The notes: generated from the letters alone by a model not told the origin. A stretch of 64,000 nucleotides of DNA from Amycolatopsis orientalis DSM 43388 (GCF_000411975.1 NZ_ASXG01000126.1:62001-126000), one strand, 5' to 3'; numbered from the stretch's first letter, positions 21,975-30,325 are shown. Numbers and translations are program-made.

Positions 21975-23216
21975 TCACCGCGCTCGCGTCAACCACTCCG
22001 CGACGTCGGCCACCACCGCCGCGTCGACGTGCTGCGGTCGTCGGTAACTGTCCGGAGCAGACGGACCGGTCCTGGGGAAGAACAGATGGTCGTCCGCCGG
22101 ATAGACGCGGACGTGGACCTCCGGCCGTCCGGCCAGCCCGCTCCGCCACCGGCTGAGGTCGTCCTCGACGGTGACCTGGCAGTCCCGGCCGCCCTGCCCG
22201 AGAAACATCGGCAGCCCCAGCCCCGCGGCAGTCGCGACGGGGTCGTACTCGCGCAGCTCCAGCCAGTACGACCCGGGATAGCCGAACAGCAGCCCCTCCC
22301 CCGGCGTCGACGGCGACAACCCCGGATCAGCCACCGCTTCGGCCTGCCGGGCGATCGGCTCGACGAGTGCCTCGACTTTGGCGTCCAGGGCAGCGAGATG
22401 CCGGACCACGCGAACAGCGGCCTGGTGCATCGGCTCGGCATCAGCCGCCAGAAGGACCAGCCCCGCGACCGACGGCTCGGCGGCCGCCACCAGCGGCGCG
22501 ACCTTCCCGCCCATGCTGTGCCCGGCGACGAACACCCGCGAAGCATCGACGCTTTTTTGCGCCTGCAGGAGACGGACCGCGGCGGCGGCATGCGGCACGT
22601 ACTCCGCGGACATCGTGAAGCCGGGCGCGGTCGCCAGCTCGGGATGGGCGTACGTCACCTTGTCGAACCGTGCCACCGCGATGCCCCGGGAAGCCAAGCC
22701 CCACGCGAGATCCTTGAGCGGTTTGTTCGGCCCGGCCGTCTCGTCCCGGTCGAAAATTCCGCCGCCGCTGAGCAGGACCGCACCCGGCCACGGTCCCTCC
22801 CCACGCGGCACGCTCAGCGTTCCCGGCACCGGATGGGGTTCCGCGGAAAGCACGACGTCCTGTTCAACGAACGCAGATTCGTCCGCATAGGACGGTCTGC
22901 TCCACGTCGCGGCGGACGCAAACCGAAGCCCCGCAACGATTCCGGCCGCATCGACGGACAACACGACAACGAATTCCCCACGCGCGCAGACCACCGGCAC
23001 CTGCACCCGCGTCAGCCCGGGACCCGCTGGCTCCGTGACCGGTGCCCCGAGCGCGCTCACCGAACCGTGCTCGCCAGTCTGCGCGCGCCACGCCGTTTCC
23101 AGCGCCGCTCCGGACACCGCCCTCCGCAACTCCGGTGAGAACCGTGTCTCCGCCTCCCGAAACCGCCGCTCCCGCAGCTGCTCGACGACCGCCACCGCCC
23201 GTTCGCTCGGATTCAT
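21975..23216 (-). CDS. Alpha/beta hydrolase with N-terminal DUF3887-like domain
   Basis: A 413-residue protein. Residues about 1-110 resemble the DUF3887 fold often placed before hydrolases (AVVEQLRERRFREAETRFSP, then VQVPVVCARGEFVVVLSVD). An alpha/beta hydrolase domain follows with PWPGAVLLSGGGIFDRDET, the nucleophile elbow GHSMGG, and a C-terminal Asp/His pair (QGGRDCQVTVEDD, then YPADDHLFF). No signal peptide is seen. The substrate is unknown. I prefer the ATG at 23216 with a GGGGGCTGGG site over the ATGs just upstream. It is divergent from an ArsR-like regulator 59 bp away, which probably controls it. Confidence 0.82.
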   Translation of the reverse strand: MNPSERAVAVVEQLRERRFREAETRFSPELRRAVSGAALETAWRAQTGEHGSVSALGAPVTEPAGPGLTRVQVPVVCARGEFVVVLSVDAAGIVAGLRFASAATWSRPSYADESAFVEQDVVLSAEPHPVPGTLSVPRGEGPWPGAVLLSGGGIFDRDETAGPNKPLKDLAWGLASRGIAVARFDKVTYAHPELATAPGFTMSAEYVPHAAAAVRLLQAQKSVDASRVFVAGHSMGGKVAPLVAAAEPSVAGLVLLAADAEPMHQAAVRVVRHLAALDAKVEALVEPIARQAEAVADPGLSPSTPGEGLLFGYPGSYWLELREYDPVATAAGLGLPMFLGQGGRDCQVTVEDDLSRWRSGLAGRPEVHVRVYPADDHLFFPRTGPSAPDSYRRPQHVDAAVVADVAEWLTRAR

Positions 23217-23230
23217 CCCAGCCCCCATCA

Positions 23231-23266
23231 TTCTCAAGTTATGCGAACGGTAGCACTCTATGAGAA
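23231..23266. promoter_or_regulatory. Inverted half-sites between hydrolase and ArsR-like genes
   Basis: TTCTCA (23231-23236) and TGAGAA (23261-23266) are inverted, with centres 30 bp apart, in the 59-bp divergent spacer. They frame AT-richer promoter-like sequence for both directions. A role as regulator-binding half-sites is inference. Confidence 0.35.
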
Positions 23267-23275
23267 CATTCGGGG

Positions 23276-23803
23276 GTGGACGTCTTGACTCTCCTGGGAC
23301 ATCCGGTACGGCTGCGGATCGTGCACGCGCTGCGCGGCGATCGGACGCTCACTACCGCACAGCTTGGCGCGCTGCTCCCGGATGTTTCGAAGGCGACGGT
23401 CTACCGGCACGTCGAAGTCCTGGCCGACGGCGGCATCCTCGAGGTAGCCGACGAACAACGCGTGCGCGGCGCGGTCGAGCGCACCTACCGGCTGCGCAAG
23501 GAACGCGCTTCGATCGGCCAGGACGCGATCGCCCAGCTGACCCCGGAGGACCACCGGCGCGGGTTCGCCGCCGCGACCGCCGCGCTGGTCGCCGAATTCG
23601 ACGCTTATCTCAGCCGGGACGAGGCGGATCCGGTCGAGGACCTCGTCGGCTACCGGCAGCACGCCGTCTGGCTGGACCGCGACGAACTGCTCGCGATGAT
23701 CGACGGCATGCGGCAAGCGATCGCGCCGATGCTCGCGAACGGGCCCGCGCCGGGGCGCAGGCGCTACCTGCTCAGCCCGGTCCTTTTCCCCAGCGAAGAC
23801 TGA
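23276..23803 (+). CDS. ArsR-like winged-helix transcriptional regulator
   Basis: A 175-residue regulator. The N-terminal winged helix is plain: VLTLLGHPVRLRIVHALRGDR, then TTAQLGALLPDVSKATVYRHVEVLADGGIL. The second half (QLTPEDHRRGFAAATAALVAEFDAYL) resembles the C-terminal helical domain of YobS/ArsR-like repressors. No metal-binding Cys pair is present, so it is not a classical arsenic or metal sensor. The start is GTG at 23276, a few bases after the right half-site, which suggests a very short or no leader. It probably regulates the divergent hydrolase. Confidence 0.85.
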   Translation: MDVLTLLGHPVRLRIVHALRGDRTLTTAQLGALLPDVSKATVYRHVEVLADGGILEVADEQRVRGAVERTYRLRKERASIGQDAIAQLTPEDHRRGFAAATAALVAEFDAYLSRDEADPVEDLVGYRQHAVWLDRDELLAMIDGMRQAIAPMLANGPAPGRRRYLLSPVLFPSED

Positions 23804-23837
23804 AAACCCCCGCCCAGCCGGAGCCGGACGGGGGTTT
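23804..23837. terminator. Bidirectional terminator
   Basis: AAACCCCCG (23804-23812) pairs with CGGGGGTTT (23829-23837). The A- and T-tracts at the two ends suit termination in both directions, between the convergent regulator and fgd genes. Confidence 0.8.
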
Positions 23838-23848
23838 CGGCGAATCGC

Positions 23849-24853
23849 TCAGGACAGCGCGCGCAGCCGCGGCAGCACGTCCTCGGCGAACTGGCCCAGG
23901 TAGCGCTCCTGGTCGTGGCCGGGGCCGTGGAAGACCAGGTGGTTCAGGCCCGCGTCGAGGTACGGCTTGATCTGCGCGACCGCCTCGTCCGGGTCCGAGG
24001 CCACGATCCACCGCTTCGCCACCTGCTCGATCGGCAGCTCGTCGGCCAGCCGCTCCATCTCCTCCGCCGACGACACCGAGTGCTTCTGCTCCGCGCTCAA
24101 CGACAGCGGCGCCCAGAACCGGGTGTTCGCCAGCGCCTGCTCCGGATCCCGGTCGTAGGACATCTTGATCTCGATCATCCGGTCCACGTTCGACGCGTCG
24201 CGCTCGGCCGCGGCCGCGCCCTCGGCCATCGCCGGCATCAGCTTCTCGGTGTAGAGGTCCATGCCCTTGCCGGACGTGCAGATCATCCCGTCGCCCGCGC
24301 GCCCCGCGTACTTCGCCACCACCGGACCGCCGGCGGCGATGTACACCGGCACCGGACGGTCGGGCCGGTCATAGATCTTCGCGTTGACCAGCTGGTAGTA
24401 GTCGCCCTCGAAGTCGACGCTGTCCTTGCTCCACAGCTCGCGCATCAGCCGCACCGACTCGCGCAGCCGCGCGAACCGCTCCTTGAACTCCGGCCATTCC
24501 CGGCCCGACACCGCGATCTCGTTCAACGCCTCGCCGGTGCCCGCCCCCAGGATCACCCGGTCGCCGGACAGCAGCGCCATCGTCGCGAACGCCTGCGCGA
24601 TCACCGCCGGGTTGTACCGGAACGTCGGCGTCAGCACGCTGGTCCCGATCAGCACCCGGCTGGTCCGCTCCGCGACCGCCGGCATCCACGCCAACGCCCA
24701 CGGCGCGTGGCCGCCCTCGTGCCGCCACGGCAGGAAATGGTCCGACACCCACACCGAGTCCAGCCCCAGCTCCTCGGCCCGCACCGCGAACTCCACCAGC
24801 TCGCGAGGCCCGAACTGTTCCGCCGACGCCTTGTACCCGACCTTCAGCTCCAC
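23849..24853 (-). CDS. fgd: F420-dependent glucose-6-phosphate dehydrogenase
   Basis: A 334-residue luciferase-like (LLM) TIM-barrel enzyme that oxidises glucose-6-phosphate to 6-phosphogluconolactone and reduces cofactor F420. It is nearly the length of mycobacterial FGD1. Family features: KVGYKASAEQFGPRELVEFA, DSVWVSDHFLPWRHEGGHAP, GTSVLTPTFRYNPAVIAQAFA, VILGAGTGEALNEIAVSG, and GDGMICTSGKGMDLY. The start is GTG. It would supply reduced F420 to enzymes such as the Ddn-type domain encoded at 19175-20056, though the genes are not linked. It has its own terminator. Confidence 0.92.
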   Translation of the reverse strand: MELKVGYKASAEQFGPRELVEFAVRAEELGLDSVWVSDHFLPWRHEGGHAPWALAWMPAVAERTSRVLIGTSVLTPTFRYNPAVIAQAFATMALLSGDRVILGAGTGEALNEIAVSGREWPEFKERFARLRESVRLMRELWSKDSVDFEGDYYQLVNAKIYDRPDRPVPVYIAAGGPVVAKYAGRAGDGMICTSGKGMDLYTEKLMPAMAEGAAAAERDASNVDRMIEIKMSYDRDPEQALANTRFWAPLSLSAEQKHSVSSAEEMERLADELPIEQVAKRWIVASDPDEAVAQIKPYLDAGLNHLVFHGPGHDQERYLGQFAEDVLPRLRALS

Positions 24854-25265
24854 GATCGCCCTTCCCCGTCCGCATGAACCACGCAGGATTCCGTGGCACC
24901 GTCAACCGTACCCGGATGGGCCTGGCGGAGGCGGGTGTGCTGTCGATCACTTACGGCTACTGCGTGGCCTTCATGAGCGCTGATGGCCCTGCCTGTTCTT
25001 CGCGCGGGAGGGCTGCTCGGGAGTCGTTGCGGGACTGCGCGGAATCCGCTTGCCTGACCGGGAAACCGGTGGATCGCGGCGTCCAGTTCGGACAGACCGG
25101 TCTATCGGGTCAGCGACGTGCGGTCGGAGCACCGGCAACGTAGGCGCGACCCGCACCGCTGCCTGCTCAGGCCCCGCCCGGTTCCCCCGGACGAAGCTCC
25201 CCGCGCGGCGCGGTGCGGGTCGGCGAAGACAAGGCCTGGCGCGCGAATCCGCCGGACGCGCCGGG
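24854..25265. other. Spacer upstream of fgd
   Basis: About 410 bp between two leftward genes. It must contain the fgd promoter. I see no gene with acceptable codon bias and no strong palindrome. Confidence 0.4.
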
Positions 25266-25640
25266 CTACCGCGCCGCGAGGTCCGGGAGGTCGTCGAACT
25301 CCACGACCTGGCGGACCTCGACCTCGATCTCGTCGAACAGCTCCGCGTACTGGCGCGCGTACTCGACCGCCTGGGCCCGGTTCTCGGCGTTGACGAGGGC
25401 GAACCCGCCGATGACCTCCTTGGCCTCGGTGAACGGGCCGTCCGTCGCCACCGGGGTCGCGCCGCGGGGTTTGCGGACGATCGCGCCCTTCTCCGACGGG
25501 TGCACGCCTTCGGCGGTGATCAGGATGCCGCGTTCGGTCCAGTCCTGGATGAACGCGCCCATTTTCTCCATGAACTCGGGGCTCGGGTTCCAGGCCTCGG
25601 GGGCGTTCTCGTCGAGCCGGTGCATCATCAGGAAACGCAT
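25266..25640 (-). CDS. YCII/DGPF-domain protein
   Basis: A 124-residue protein of the YCII-related family (MRFLMMHRLDENAP at the start, then the conserved VATDGPFTEAKEVIGGFALV). These small dimeric alpha/beta-barrel proteins include phosphate-containing or mono-oxygenase-like members; many are encoded beside ECF sigma factors. No such factor is here. The ATG at 25640 follows GAGGAGCG, which sets the start; the frame remains open upstream through the repeat-protein region only as a shadow. Confidence 0.9.
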   Translation of the reverse strand: MRFLMMHRLDENAPEAWNPSPEFMEKMGAFIQDWTERGILITAEGVHPSEKGAIVRKPRGATPVATDGPFTEAKEVIGGFALVNAENRAQAVEYARQYAELFDEIEVEVRQVVEFDDLPDLAAR

Positions 25641-25722
25641 TGACCGCTCCTCGGTGTCGGGGCTGGTTCCGTCCAGCCGGCACATCCTCGTCGAACGGCC
25701 CCGCCCGGAATCGACACGCCCT

Positions 25723-27267
25723 TCAGCACCGATGCGAAGGAGACCTTCTCGGCCGGGCCGCCCACGCCGCGCCCGCCGCCGCCAGCGTCGCGGCCACGCC
25801 CGCGATCGGACTGTCCAGCAGCATGAGCCCGGCGAGGAACGCAGTGCCGGCGAGGAGAAGCAGCGCCATGCGGAGCGCGGGTGCCCAGGCGACGACGAAA
25901 TCCGCGGCCCGGGACGTCCAAGACTCGCGGGTGTCGGGTTTGCGATGCCGGCCGCGCTGGCGACGAGCCAAGACGCGGTGCGCGGCGGCGACCATCTCGT
26001 CCCGGGTCGCCACGCGCCGGGGCGGACGAGAGAAGGGATCCCAGTCGACGACGACTCGGACTCGGGCGGGGCGATCGGGGTCTGTTTGGTGGGCGGATTG
26101 CGCTGGCTGCGCTTCGGTGGTGGGGGTCGGGTGGGCGGTCGCCGGGTTGCTGGCACCCGGCCTCGTTGCCGCCGAGCCGTTTCCGGCCTGGCTCGATTTC
26201 GCTGCTTTGCTCGCGACCGGGCCGGATTTCGCCGCGCCCCTTGCGGCCGGGGCGGAGTCCGTTGCGAGCGGGCCTTCTTTCGCCGAATCGCTCGCGACCG
26301 GACCGATCTTTGCCGCGCCCCTTGCGAGCGGAGCGGAGTCCGTAGCGAGCCGGCCTTCTTTCGCCGAACTGCTCGCGACCGGACCGATCTTCGCCACGCC
26401 CCTTGCGAGCGGAGCGGAGTCCGTAACGTGCGGGCCTTCCTTAGCCGAACCACTCGCAACCGCATCGGTTCTCGCCACGCCCCCTGCGACCGGAGCCGAG
26501 CCCGGAGCGCGCGAGCCTTCCTCCGCCGAACCACTCGCAACAGGGCCGGTTTCCGCCGCGACCCTAGCGACCGAAGCGGAATCCGTAGCGGGCGAGTCTT
26601 CTTTCGCCGAATCGCTCGCGACCGACGTTTCTTCCGCCGAGCAGCTTACGGCCGAGCCCGTGTCCGCCGAGTCCGCGGCGACCGCGCCCGCCTCCGCCGA
26701 ATCGCATCCGGTGGAACCCGCCTCTGCCGAGACCTCTGCAACCGGGCTCGTCTCCCCCGATTCGCACTCGGCCAAGCTGCGTTCCGCCGAATCCTCTTCG
26801 ACTGCGCCTGCCGAGCCGGACCCTGCCAAGTCCGTTTCCGCCGAAAGCCAGGCAACCGGGCTTGCCTCCGGCAAATCGCGATCGGTCAAGCTTGCGTCCG
26901 GCGAGTTGCTCGCGGCCACTTTGCCCAGCTGGGCGCGCTCGGCAGCAGCCGAGTCGGATTCGGTCGCGGTGCTCGCACTGGCGTCGGCACTCGCGGTGGC
27001 CGCATCGCCGGGCCGGGCAGGGCCGGACTGCGCGTCCGCGCCGCCCAAGCGCGATTCCCCGGCAGGTCCGGGCAGCCCCTCGGGGTGCGGCGCATCGCGG
27101 GGCGGCATCGCTTCCCCGGCAGGCTCCGAGTCACGGCGGCGGCTCGGCCGATTCGGGTGCGGCTCCCGGACCAGCACCACGCCCTCCTCCGGTTCGGGCG
27201 GCTCGCCGGTCTGGCGCGGCTGCCCGGTGCGGCGCGGCTGGTCGGGGAGGCAGGGAACCACCGTCAT
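25723..27267 (-). CDS. Large Ala/Ser-rich repeat protein with C-terminal membrane segments
   Basis: A 514-residue protein of unknown function. The N-terminal 100 residues are Pro/Glu/Arg-rich. Residues about 100-350 are low-complexity Ala/Ser/Glu/Gly. Within them, five 27-residue repeats of the form GPVAS-SAKEG-ATDSAPLARGAAKI are encoded by 81-bp DNA repeats. The C-terminal 100 residues look ordinary: a DWDPFSRPPRRVATRDEMVAA block, a basic stretch, then two hydrophobic segments (ALRMALLLLAGTAFLAGLMLL, then GVAATLAAAGAAW). So the protein is probably anchored by its C-terminus with the repeats on one side. The minus frame is preferred over long open frames on the other strand because it starts beside GGAGGAGAAAGGG and ends in a plausible membrane domain. 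Confidence 0.65.
   Translation of the reverse strand: MTVVPCLPDQPRRTGQPRQTGEPPEPEEGVVLVREPHPNRPSRRRDSEPAGEAMPPRDAPHPEGLPGPAGESRLGGADAQSGPARPGDAATASADASASTATESDSAAAERAQLGKVAASNSPDASLTDRDLPEASPVAWLSAETDLAGSGSAGAVEEDSAERSLAECESGETSPVAEVSAEAGSTGCDSAEAGAVAADSADTGSAVSCSAEETSVASDSAKEDSPATDSASVARVAAETGPVASGSAEEGSRAPGSAPVAGGVARTDAVASGSAKEGPHVTDSAPLARGVAKIGPVASSSAKEGRLATDSAPLARGAAKIGPVASDSAKEGPLATDSAPAARGAAKSGPVASKAAKSSQAGNGSAATRPGASNPATAHPTPTTEAQPAQSAHQTDPDRPARVRVVVDWDPFSRPPRRVATRDEMVAAAHRVLARRQRGRHRKPDTRESWTSRAADFVVAWAPALRMALLLLAGTAFLAGLMLLDSPIAGVAATLAAAGAAWAARPRRSPSHRC
26213..26617. repeat. Five tandem 81-bp repeats within a coding region
   Basis: Units begin at 26213, 26294, 26375, 26456 and 26537 (each with GCRACCGG or GCAAC-type starts), exactly 81 bp apart, and a degenerate part-unit follows at 26618. 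Units 2 and 3 are most alike; divergence rises to both sides. Because 81 is a multiple of 3, the repeats keep all frames open. Confidence 0.9.
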
Positions 27268-27838
27268 GAGGTCGTCATCCCTTTCTCCTCCGGCCGGCGG
27301 ACCGGTTCCGACGGCTGTCCGGCACCCGGCCCTCGTGCGGCGCGGGTCCCGGATGGGCTCATCCTGGCGAAGACGGTGCGTTACCAGCCAGTTCTACTGG
27401 CAGTGTCGCGGTGAACGGTCGCCCAGCGTCGCCCAACGGTTCGAGTGACGGTTTTAGCTACTCTTCGCGGTCGCCATTTCGGCCTCCGGCGGCGAGGCAC
27501 GCACCGACTTGTCCAGACCTCTTGCCGGGTCTGCGAACTGCAGAGAACCGGCGCTGCCACGGGAATATGCACGTTCATTCGCACAGTCGCCAGACGGAGA
27601 ATCTCGCGCTCGCCGACGCCCGCCGACCGGCAGTGATACACAGAGTGTCACTGCGAGTCGAGTCATTGAGCAATCAACCGTCACCCACATGAGTGACACG
27701 GAGAGTGATCGACGCGGCAGCGCGACGACCGATCGACTGACCCGAACGGATGCATCCGCGCTAGGCGAGACGTACGCACAGCGGCGGCCAGGGCAGTTCC
27801 ACCCTTGCCGTTCGGAGATCAGACCGGCTAGCGTCCAA
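27268..27838. other. Divergent spacer, repeat protein/siderophore reductase
   Basis: About 570 bp without a supported gene. It should hold the promoter of the leftward repeat protein and upstream sequence of the siderophore reductase. Near 27633-27655 CAGTGA and TCACTG are inverted around ACA/TGT. More AGTGA/TCACT half-sites follow to about 27712. This cluster may be regulatory, but no regulator can be named. Confidence 0.4.
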
Positions 27839-27855
27839 TAGGTAAGCCTTACCTA
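27839..27855. promoter_or_regulatory. Iron box (IdeR/DmdR-type operator)
   Basis: TAGGTAAGCCTTACCTA is a perfect 8-1-8 palindrome and fits the actinobacterial iron-box consensus (TTAGGTTAGGCTAACCTAA) in its core. It ends 17 bp before the start of the siderophore-interacting protein gene. Fe(II)-loaded IdeR/DmdR would therefore repress that gene. Confidence 0.88.
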
Positions 27856-27872
27856 ACTGGAACAGGACCACC

Positions 27873-28667
27873 ATGCCGACTCTCCCCCAGCGCCGCACGC
27901 CCGGCAGCAGACGGCTGCTCCGGGCGTCCGTGCTGCGCGCCGAACGGACCTCCACGCATTTCGTGACCCTGACCGTCGGCGGGGAGGGTCTCGAGGATTT
28001 CGCGCCGCTCGGGTTCGATCAATGGTGCCGGTTGTTCTTCCCCCGCGAGGGACAGCGCGAGCTGCGGCTTCCCACCGCTTCGAGCAACCGTTGGCTCGCT
28101 CAGCACCTGCTCATGAGCAGCGCGTCCCGGCCCTGGGTACGGAATTACACAGTCCGGGCGGCACGGCCCGGCGAGGTGGACATCGCGTTCGCGGTGCACC
28201 GCGACGGCGGGCCCGCGTCCAAGTTCGCGGAGAACGCGCGGCCGGGCGACGAGGTCGGGATCCTCGACGAGGGGATCACTTATCTGCCGCCGGCGGGCGG
28301 GCACCAGCTGCTTCTCGCCGACGAAAGCGCGGTTCCGGCCGCGCTCGCGATCCTGGAGTCGTCCCCGCATTTCCGCGGCACCGTCTTGCTGGAGGTCGGG
28401 GCGCGCGACGACATCCAGCCGATTGACGCGCCGCTCGGAGCCGACGTCCAGTGGCTGGTCCGCGAGGACGACCGGCTGCCCGGACGGCTCGCGCTCGACG
28501 TCCTCGGCCAGCTTGATCTTTCCGATCCGCCCGGTTACGCGTGGGTCGCCGGGGAAAGCGGGCTGGCGACCGGCGCGCGGCGGTTTCTCAACCGGGAGCG
28601 CGGGGTGCCGAAGCAGGCGATCGCGTTCCAGGGGTATTGGAAACACGATCGCGCCTCGCTGGGGTGA
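27873..28667 (+). CDS. Siderophore-interacting protein (ferric-siderophore reductase)
   Basis: A 264-residue SIP/ViuB/YqjH-type flavoprotein that reduces ferric siderophores in the cytoplasm with NAD(P)H to release iron. Visible: the FAD-binding RNYTVR motif, VHRDGGPASKFAENARPGDEV, the SIP domain with LLLADESAVPAALAILE, and the C-terminal WVAGESGLATGARRFL ending in FQGYWKHDRAS. The length is usual. The ATG at 27873 follows AGGACC. An iron box immediately upstream shows iron-dependent repression. No siderophore synthesis or uptake genes are in the window. Confidence 0.94.
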   Translation: MPTLPQRRTPGSRRLLRASVLRAERTSTHFVTLTVGGEGLEDFAPLGFDQWCRLFFPREGQRELRLPTASSNRWLAQHLLMSSASRPWVRNYTVRAARPGEVDIAFAVHRDGGPASKFAENARPGDEVGILDEGITYLPPAGGHQLLLADESAVPAALAILESSPHFRGTVLLEVGARDDIQPIDAPLGADVQWLVREDDRLPGRLALDVLGQLDLSDPPGYAWVAGESGLATGARRFLNRERGVPKQAIAFQGYWKHDRASLG

Positions 28668-28672
28668 CCGCC

Positions 28673-29173
28673 TCAGAACAGCCGTCCGGCGTCGTCGGCG
28701 GGTGGTTCTTCCAACTGCAGCAGGAACCGTTTCCGGTCGACGCCGCCCGCGTATCCGGTGAGACCGCCGCTGCTGCCGACGACCCGGTGGCAGGGCACGA
28801 CGATGCTCAGCGGATTCCAGCCGTTCGCGTTGCCAACCGCCTGTGCCGCGCCGGGTTCGCCCAGTTCGACGGCCAGGTCGCGGTAGGTGCGCGTCTCGCC
28901 GTAGGGAATGCGGGTGAGCAGCTGCCACACGCGGCGTTCGAACTCGGAGCCGCGCAGGTCCAGTTCGAGCTCGAAGGCCTTCCGCTGACCGGAGAAGTAC
29001 TCGTCGAGCTGCCGGGTCGCGTCGGCGAATCCGTCGTCGGCGCGCGGGCCGAAGTCCGGGAAGCGCGGGGTCCGGCTGTGGCCGTCGAAGTAGACGGCGA
29101 CCAGTGCGCTGCCGTCGGCGACCAGGGTGAGGTCGCCGACCGGGGACGCCACGACGGTGTGCCGGAAAGCCAT
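28673..29173 (-). CDS. ogt: Methylated-DNA--protein-cysteine methyltransferase
   Basis: A 166-residue suicide repair protein that removes alkyl groups from O6-alkylguanine. The acceptor Cys is C128 in the conserved IVVPCHRVVG motif. The upstream RVWQLLTRIPYGETRTYRDLA (helix-turn-helix with arginine finger region) and AVGNANGWNP also match. The ATG at 29173 follows GGAGGAG. It converges on the siderophore reductase with 5 bp between stops. Ogt rather than Ada, since no Ada N-terminal or AraC domain is present. Confidence 0.94.
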   Translation of the reverse strand: MAFRHTVVASPVGDLTLVADGSALVAVYFDGHSRTPRFPDFGPRADDGFADATRQLDEYFSGQRKAFELELDLRGSEFERRVWQLLTRIPYGETRTYRDLAVELGEPGAAQAVGNANGWNPLSIVVPCHRVVGSSGGLTGYAGGVDRKRFLLQLEEPPADDAGRLF

Positions 29174-29240
29174 CTTCTCCTCCGTGATCGGTGCCACGGA
29201 ACGGTATCCGGCCGGGCCGCGCGTGAGAGCATCGCCGTCC

Positions 29241-29857
29241 ATGGACGACGGTTTCGCCGACATCCCGACCACGACGCTCGCCGACCTGCTCGGCCGCGGC
29301 CAGGTGCTCGACCACGGCGTGCGGCCCCTGTGGGGCCCGGTGCCGCGAATCGCCGGGCCTGCGTACCCGGTGCGCTGCCCGCCGGGGACAACCTGATGCT
29401 GCACGCGGCCATCCATCGCGCGCCGGCGGGAGCGGTGATCGTCGCGGAATCCGGCGACGTCGATTACGCGCTGGCGGGCGGCAACGTCTGCGCCACCGCT
29501 CAGCGCCGCGGCATCGCGGGTTTCGTCCTGGACGGCGTGATCCGCGATCTGCAGGAGGTTCGCGAGGCGCGCTTCCCGGTCTTCGCGCGGGGCGTGATCC
29601 CGATTCCCGGCACCAAGGCCGCGGTGACGCCGTTGGGCGAGCCCGCGCGCTGCGGCGGGGTGACGGTGCATCCCGGGGACATCGTCGTGGCGGACGAGGA
29701 AGGCGTGGTCGTGGTGCCGGGGGCCGACGCGGCGCAGGTGCTGGCGGACGCGCGGGCGAAGCTGGCCAAGGAGGAGGCGCAGACGCTCGACGAGTGGGCG
29801 GAGGCGCACCGGGCGAAGGTGGACGCGGCGCTGGAGGCGGGCGGGTTCCGCGGCTGA
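29241..29857 (+). pseudogene. RraA-like family gene with a one-base frameshift
   Basis: Two adjoining frames together give an RraA/4-hydroxy-4-methyl-2-oxoglutarate aldolase-type protein of about 205 residues. The first part starts at the ATG 29241 (MDDGFADIPTTTLADLLG) and runs to VRCPPG. The second continues in another frame from DNLMLHAAIHRAPAGAV, through the family motif GGNVCATAQRRGIAGFVLDG, to the stop at 29857. One G is missing in the G-run 29384-29387. This could be a real inactivation or a sequencing slip in a homopolymer. If intact, the enzyme would be a metal-dependent aldolase/decarboxylase. A short frame from ATG 29394 would retain only the C-terminal three quarters. Confidence 0.8.
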
Positions 29858-30325
29858 GCGGCACGGAGTGGTCAGCGCGCCTCGCGAGACTACCGGCGGT
29901 GAGCCGCAGTACTCGGCGGGCAAGGGCTTCGCGCGGCAGCTCGCTGCTCCACCGCGCTCGGGTTTCGCAACCGCGGCTAGCGGCGGCGCGAGCACGCCAG
30001 GAACCCCGCGGCCGAAGCTGACGGCGGGCGCGAGCAGGCGACTTCGGAGAACCCGGCGGGCAAACGGCGTCGCACGCCCCTTCGGCGGGCACGGGTCTCA
30101 GCAGCGCACCAGGCTTCGCAACCGGGCCTAGCGGGCGGCGAGCGGACGCGATTCCGCCGGGAACCTCTCGGCCGAAGCTGACGGCGGGCACGAGCACAGA
30201 GAACCCGGCTGGCGAAGCGCTCGCCTCGATCGGCGGCCTGACCAGGCACTAGGACCGGAAACCTCCGCGGACCACCGGCTCCGAGCCGACGGGGCGAACC
30301 ACCGGATCGCCCGTCCCCGACCGGT
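29858..30325. repeat. Gene-free spacer with degenerate direct repeats
   Basis: The stretch contains GGCCGAAGCTGACGGCGGGC twice (from 30010 and from 30171) within a longer, about 160-bp imperfect direct duplication. Shorter blocks such as TTTCGCAACCGCGGCTAGCGGC (near 29965) and CTTCGCAACCGGGCCTAGCGG (near 30112) resemble the last 25 bp of the RraA-like gene including its stop. No coding region is supported. Confidence 0.55.

Noticed and set aside
25213..27448. Long open frames (600-730 residues) on the plus strand over the repeat region
   Set aside because: They mirror the 81-bp periodicity, cross the YCII gene antisense, and lack a ribosome-binding site and a recognisable domain; the minus frame has both a site and membrane segments.
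27454..27699. A small 81-residue minus frame in the spacer before the siderophore reductase
   Set aside because: Poor codon bias, no ribosome-binding site and no recognisable family.
27849..30197. A 782-residue minus frame antisense to the siderophore reductase and RraA-like genes
   Set aside because: Low-complexity Arg/Pro/Ala translation typical of antisense frames in G+C-rich DNA.
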